NCBI GenBank assembly: GCA_018381425.1
Contig: JAGZRY010000094.1
Coordinates: 1 to 6,400, forward strand
Origin: Haemophilus parainfluenzae
GTDB taxonomy: Bacteria; Pseudomonadota; Gammaproteobacteria; Enterobacterales; Pasteurellaceae
Reading direction: 5' to 3'
Length of the DNA stretch: 6,400 bases
In this document: piece after piece, positions 5,859-6,400 of the stretch
How positions within the stretch are numbered: the stretch's first letter is position 1
Layout: every line of letters begins with the position of its first letter
The notes under the pieces: model-generated
Databases searched by the model: none
Seen by the model: only the letters and a program-made list of their open reading frames with translations
What the model was told of the DNA's origin: nothing
Program-made: the position numbers and the translations under genes

Positions 5859-5860
5859 AT
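5855..5860 (+). promoter_or_regulatory. -10 element of spxA
   Basis: A consensus TATAAT lies in the gap between ribF and spxA. No good -35 is visible at 16-18 bases upstream. The predicted start near 5867 gives a leader of about 27 bases holding AAGGGG at 5881-5886, seven bases before the ATG. Confidence 0.6.
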
Positions 5861-5893
5861 AATTAGGAATGTTAAAGTGAAAGGGGCGTTTGC

Positions 5894-6307
5894 ATGGTAA
5901 CTTTATTTTTATCACCTAGCTGCACCAGCTGTAGGAAAGCAAGAGCCTGGTTGACCAATCATGAAGTTGCTTTTAACGAACACAATATTATCACAAGCCC
6001 ATTAACCCACGATGAGTTGATGAGGATTTTGTCTTATACAGAAAATGGTACAGAGGATATCATTTCAACCCGTTCAAAAGTCTTTCAAAAATTAAACATC
6101 GATGTAGATGATTTAACCATCAAGGAACTTATTCAATTGATTTCTGAATATCCAAATCTTCTTCGTCGACCTATCATTATGGATAACAAACGCATGCAAA
6201 TTGGGTTTAATGAAGATGAAATTCGTGCTTTTTTGCCTCGTGACTATAGAAAGCAAGAACTACGTCAAGCGACCATTCGTGCTGAAATTGAGGGTAACAA
6301 TGACTAA
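5894..6307 (+). CDS. spxA: Spx-family transcriptional regulator, SpxA1-like
   Basis: A 137-residue ArsC-like protein that binds the alpha-subunit C-terminal domain of RNA polymerase and redirects transcription during thiol and oxidative stress. The redox switch CTSC is at Cys10-Cys13. Gly52, needed for RNA polymerase binding in Bacillus subtilis Spx, is present in NGTEDI. Arg60 and the RRP motif (Arg91-Arg92-Pro93) are also in place at the same numbering. Length is normal. Streptococci usually carry two paralogues, SpxA1 and SpxA2. From memory, SpxA2 lies by recA and SpxA1 lies by truB-ribF and UPF0223, so this is probably SpxA1. It has its own -10 and a palindrome that may serve as operator, and read-through from ribF is likely because no terminator intervenes. 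Its stop overlaps the next start by eight bases. Spx levels are also set by ClpXP proteolysis, which the sequence does not show. Confidence 0.95.
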   Translation: MVTLFLSPSCTSCRKARAWLTNHEVAFNEHNIITSPLTHDELMRILSYTENGTEDIISTRSKVFQKLNIDVDDLTIKELIQLISEYPNLLRRPIIMDNKRMQIGFNEDEIRAFLPRDYRKQELRQATIRAEIEGNND

Positions 6308-6400
6308 AGGAAATTATTCCTACCCACTCGATCCATCATGGAGCACTGAGGAAATTACCACAGTGCTTCATTTTTTGAGTCAGGTAGAAAAAGCATACGA
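6300..6400 (+). CDS. UPF0223-family protein, N-terminal part (runs off window)
   Basis: The ATG at 6300 opens a frame that continues to the window edge, giving 33 complete codons: [19 protein letters not shown], then [14 protein letters not shown]. The NYSYPLD-SWSTEEI opening is characteristic of UPF0223 (YktA-like), a small cytoplasmic protein family of about 90 residues with unknown function. GAGGG at 6290-6294 lies five bases before the start and supports it. The gene overlaps the end of spxA by eight bases in another frame, so the two are co-transcribed and translation is probably coupled. From memory, an inositol-monophosphatase-family gene commonly follows in streptococci; that lies outside the window. 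Confidence 0.88.
   Translation, partial: MTKGNYSYPLDPSWSTEEITTVLHFLSQVEKAY

Overview
The window reads as a chromosomal stretch of a low-GC Gram-positive coccus, most likely Streptococcus and probably the salivarius/thermophilus group. This rests on AT-rich coding sequence, AGGAGG-type ribosome sites, a streptococcal-style SpxA, and the order truB-ribF-spxA-UPF0223, which I recall from other streptococci. The species call is inference. All genes lie on the + strand, packed end to end, with no gene-free stretch longer than about 130 bases.

Layout: (1) the last 46 codons of a Cys/Met-metabolism PLP enzyme (O-acetylhomoserine sulfhydrylase type), closed by a strong terminator; (2) a Cof-type HAD phosphatase whose promoter is fused to that terminator and whose mRNA appears leaderless; (3) tpx, a thiol peroxidase; (4) a stand-alone half-size HsdS-like protein with its own promoter and a palindrome over it, followed by a strong terminator; (5) a two-gene operon of a small DUF1858 protein and a DUF438-hemerythrin-like-PAS protein, closed by a hairpin; (6) truB and ribF, overlapping by 4 bases, with truB also apparently leaderless; (7) spxA with its own promoter and palindrome, overlapping by 8 bases the start of a UPF0223 gene that runs off the window.

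Most genes are housekeeping, but several bear on redox or thiol chemistry: sulfur assimilation, thiol peroxidase, a hemerythrin/PAS protein, FMN/FAD synthesis, and the thiol-stress regulator SpxA. I see no mobile element, CRISPR array, RNA gene or complete defence system. The less ordinary points are two apparently leaderless genes with extended -10 promoters, an orphan single-domain HsdS-like protein with a possible operator, a palindrome over the spxA promoter, and a split DUF1858 / DUF438-HHE-PAS pair whose di-iron ligand set looks incomplete.
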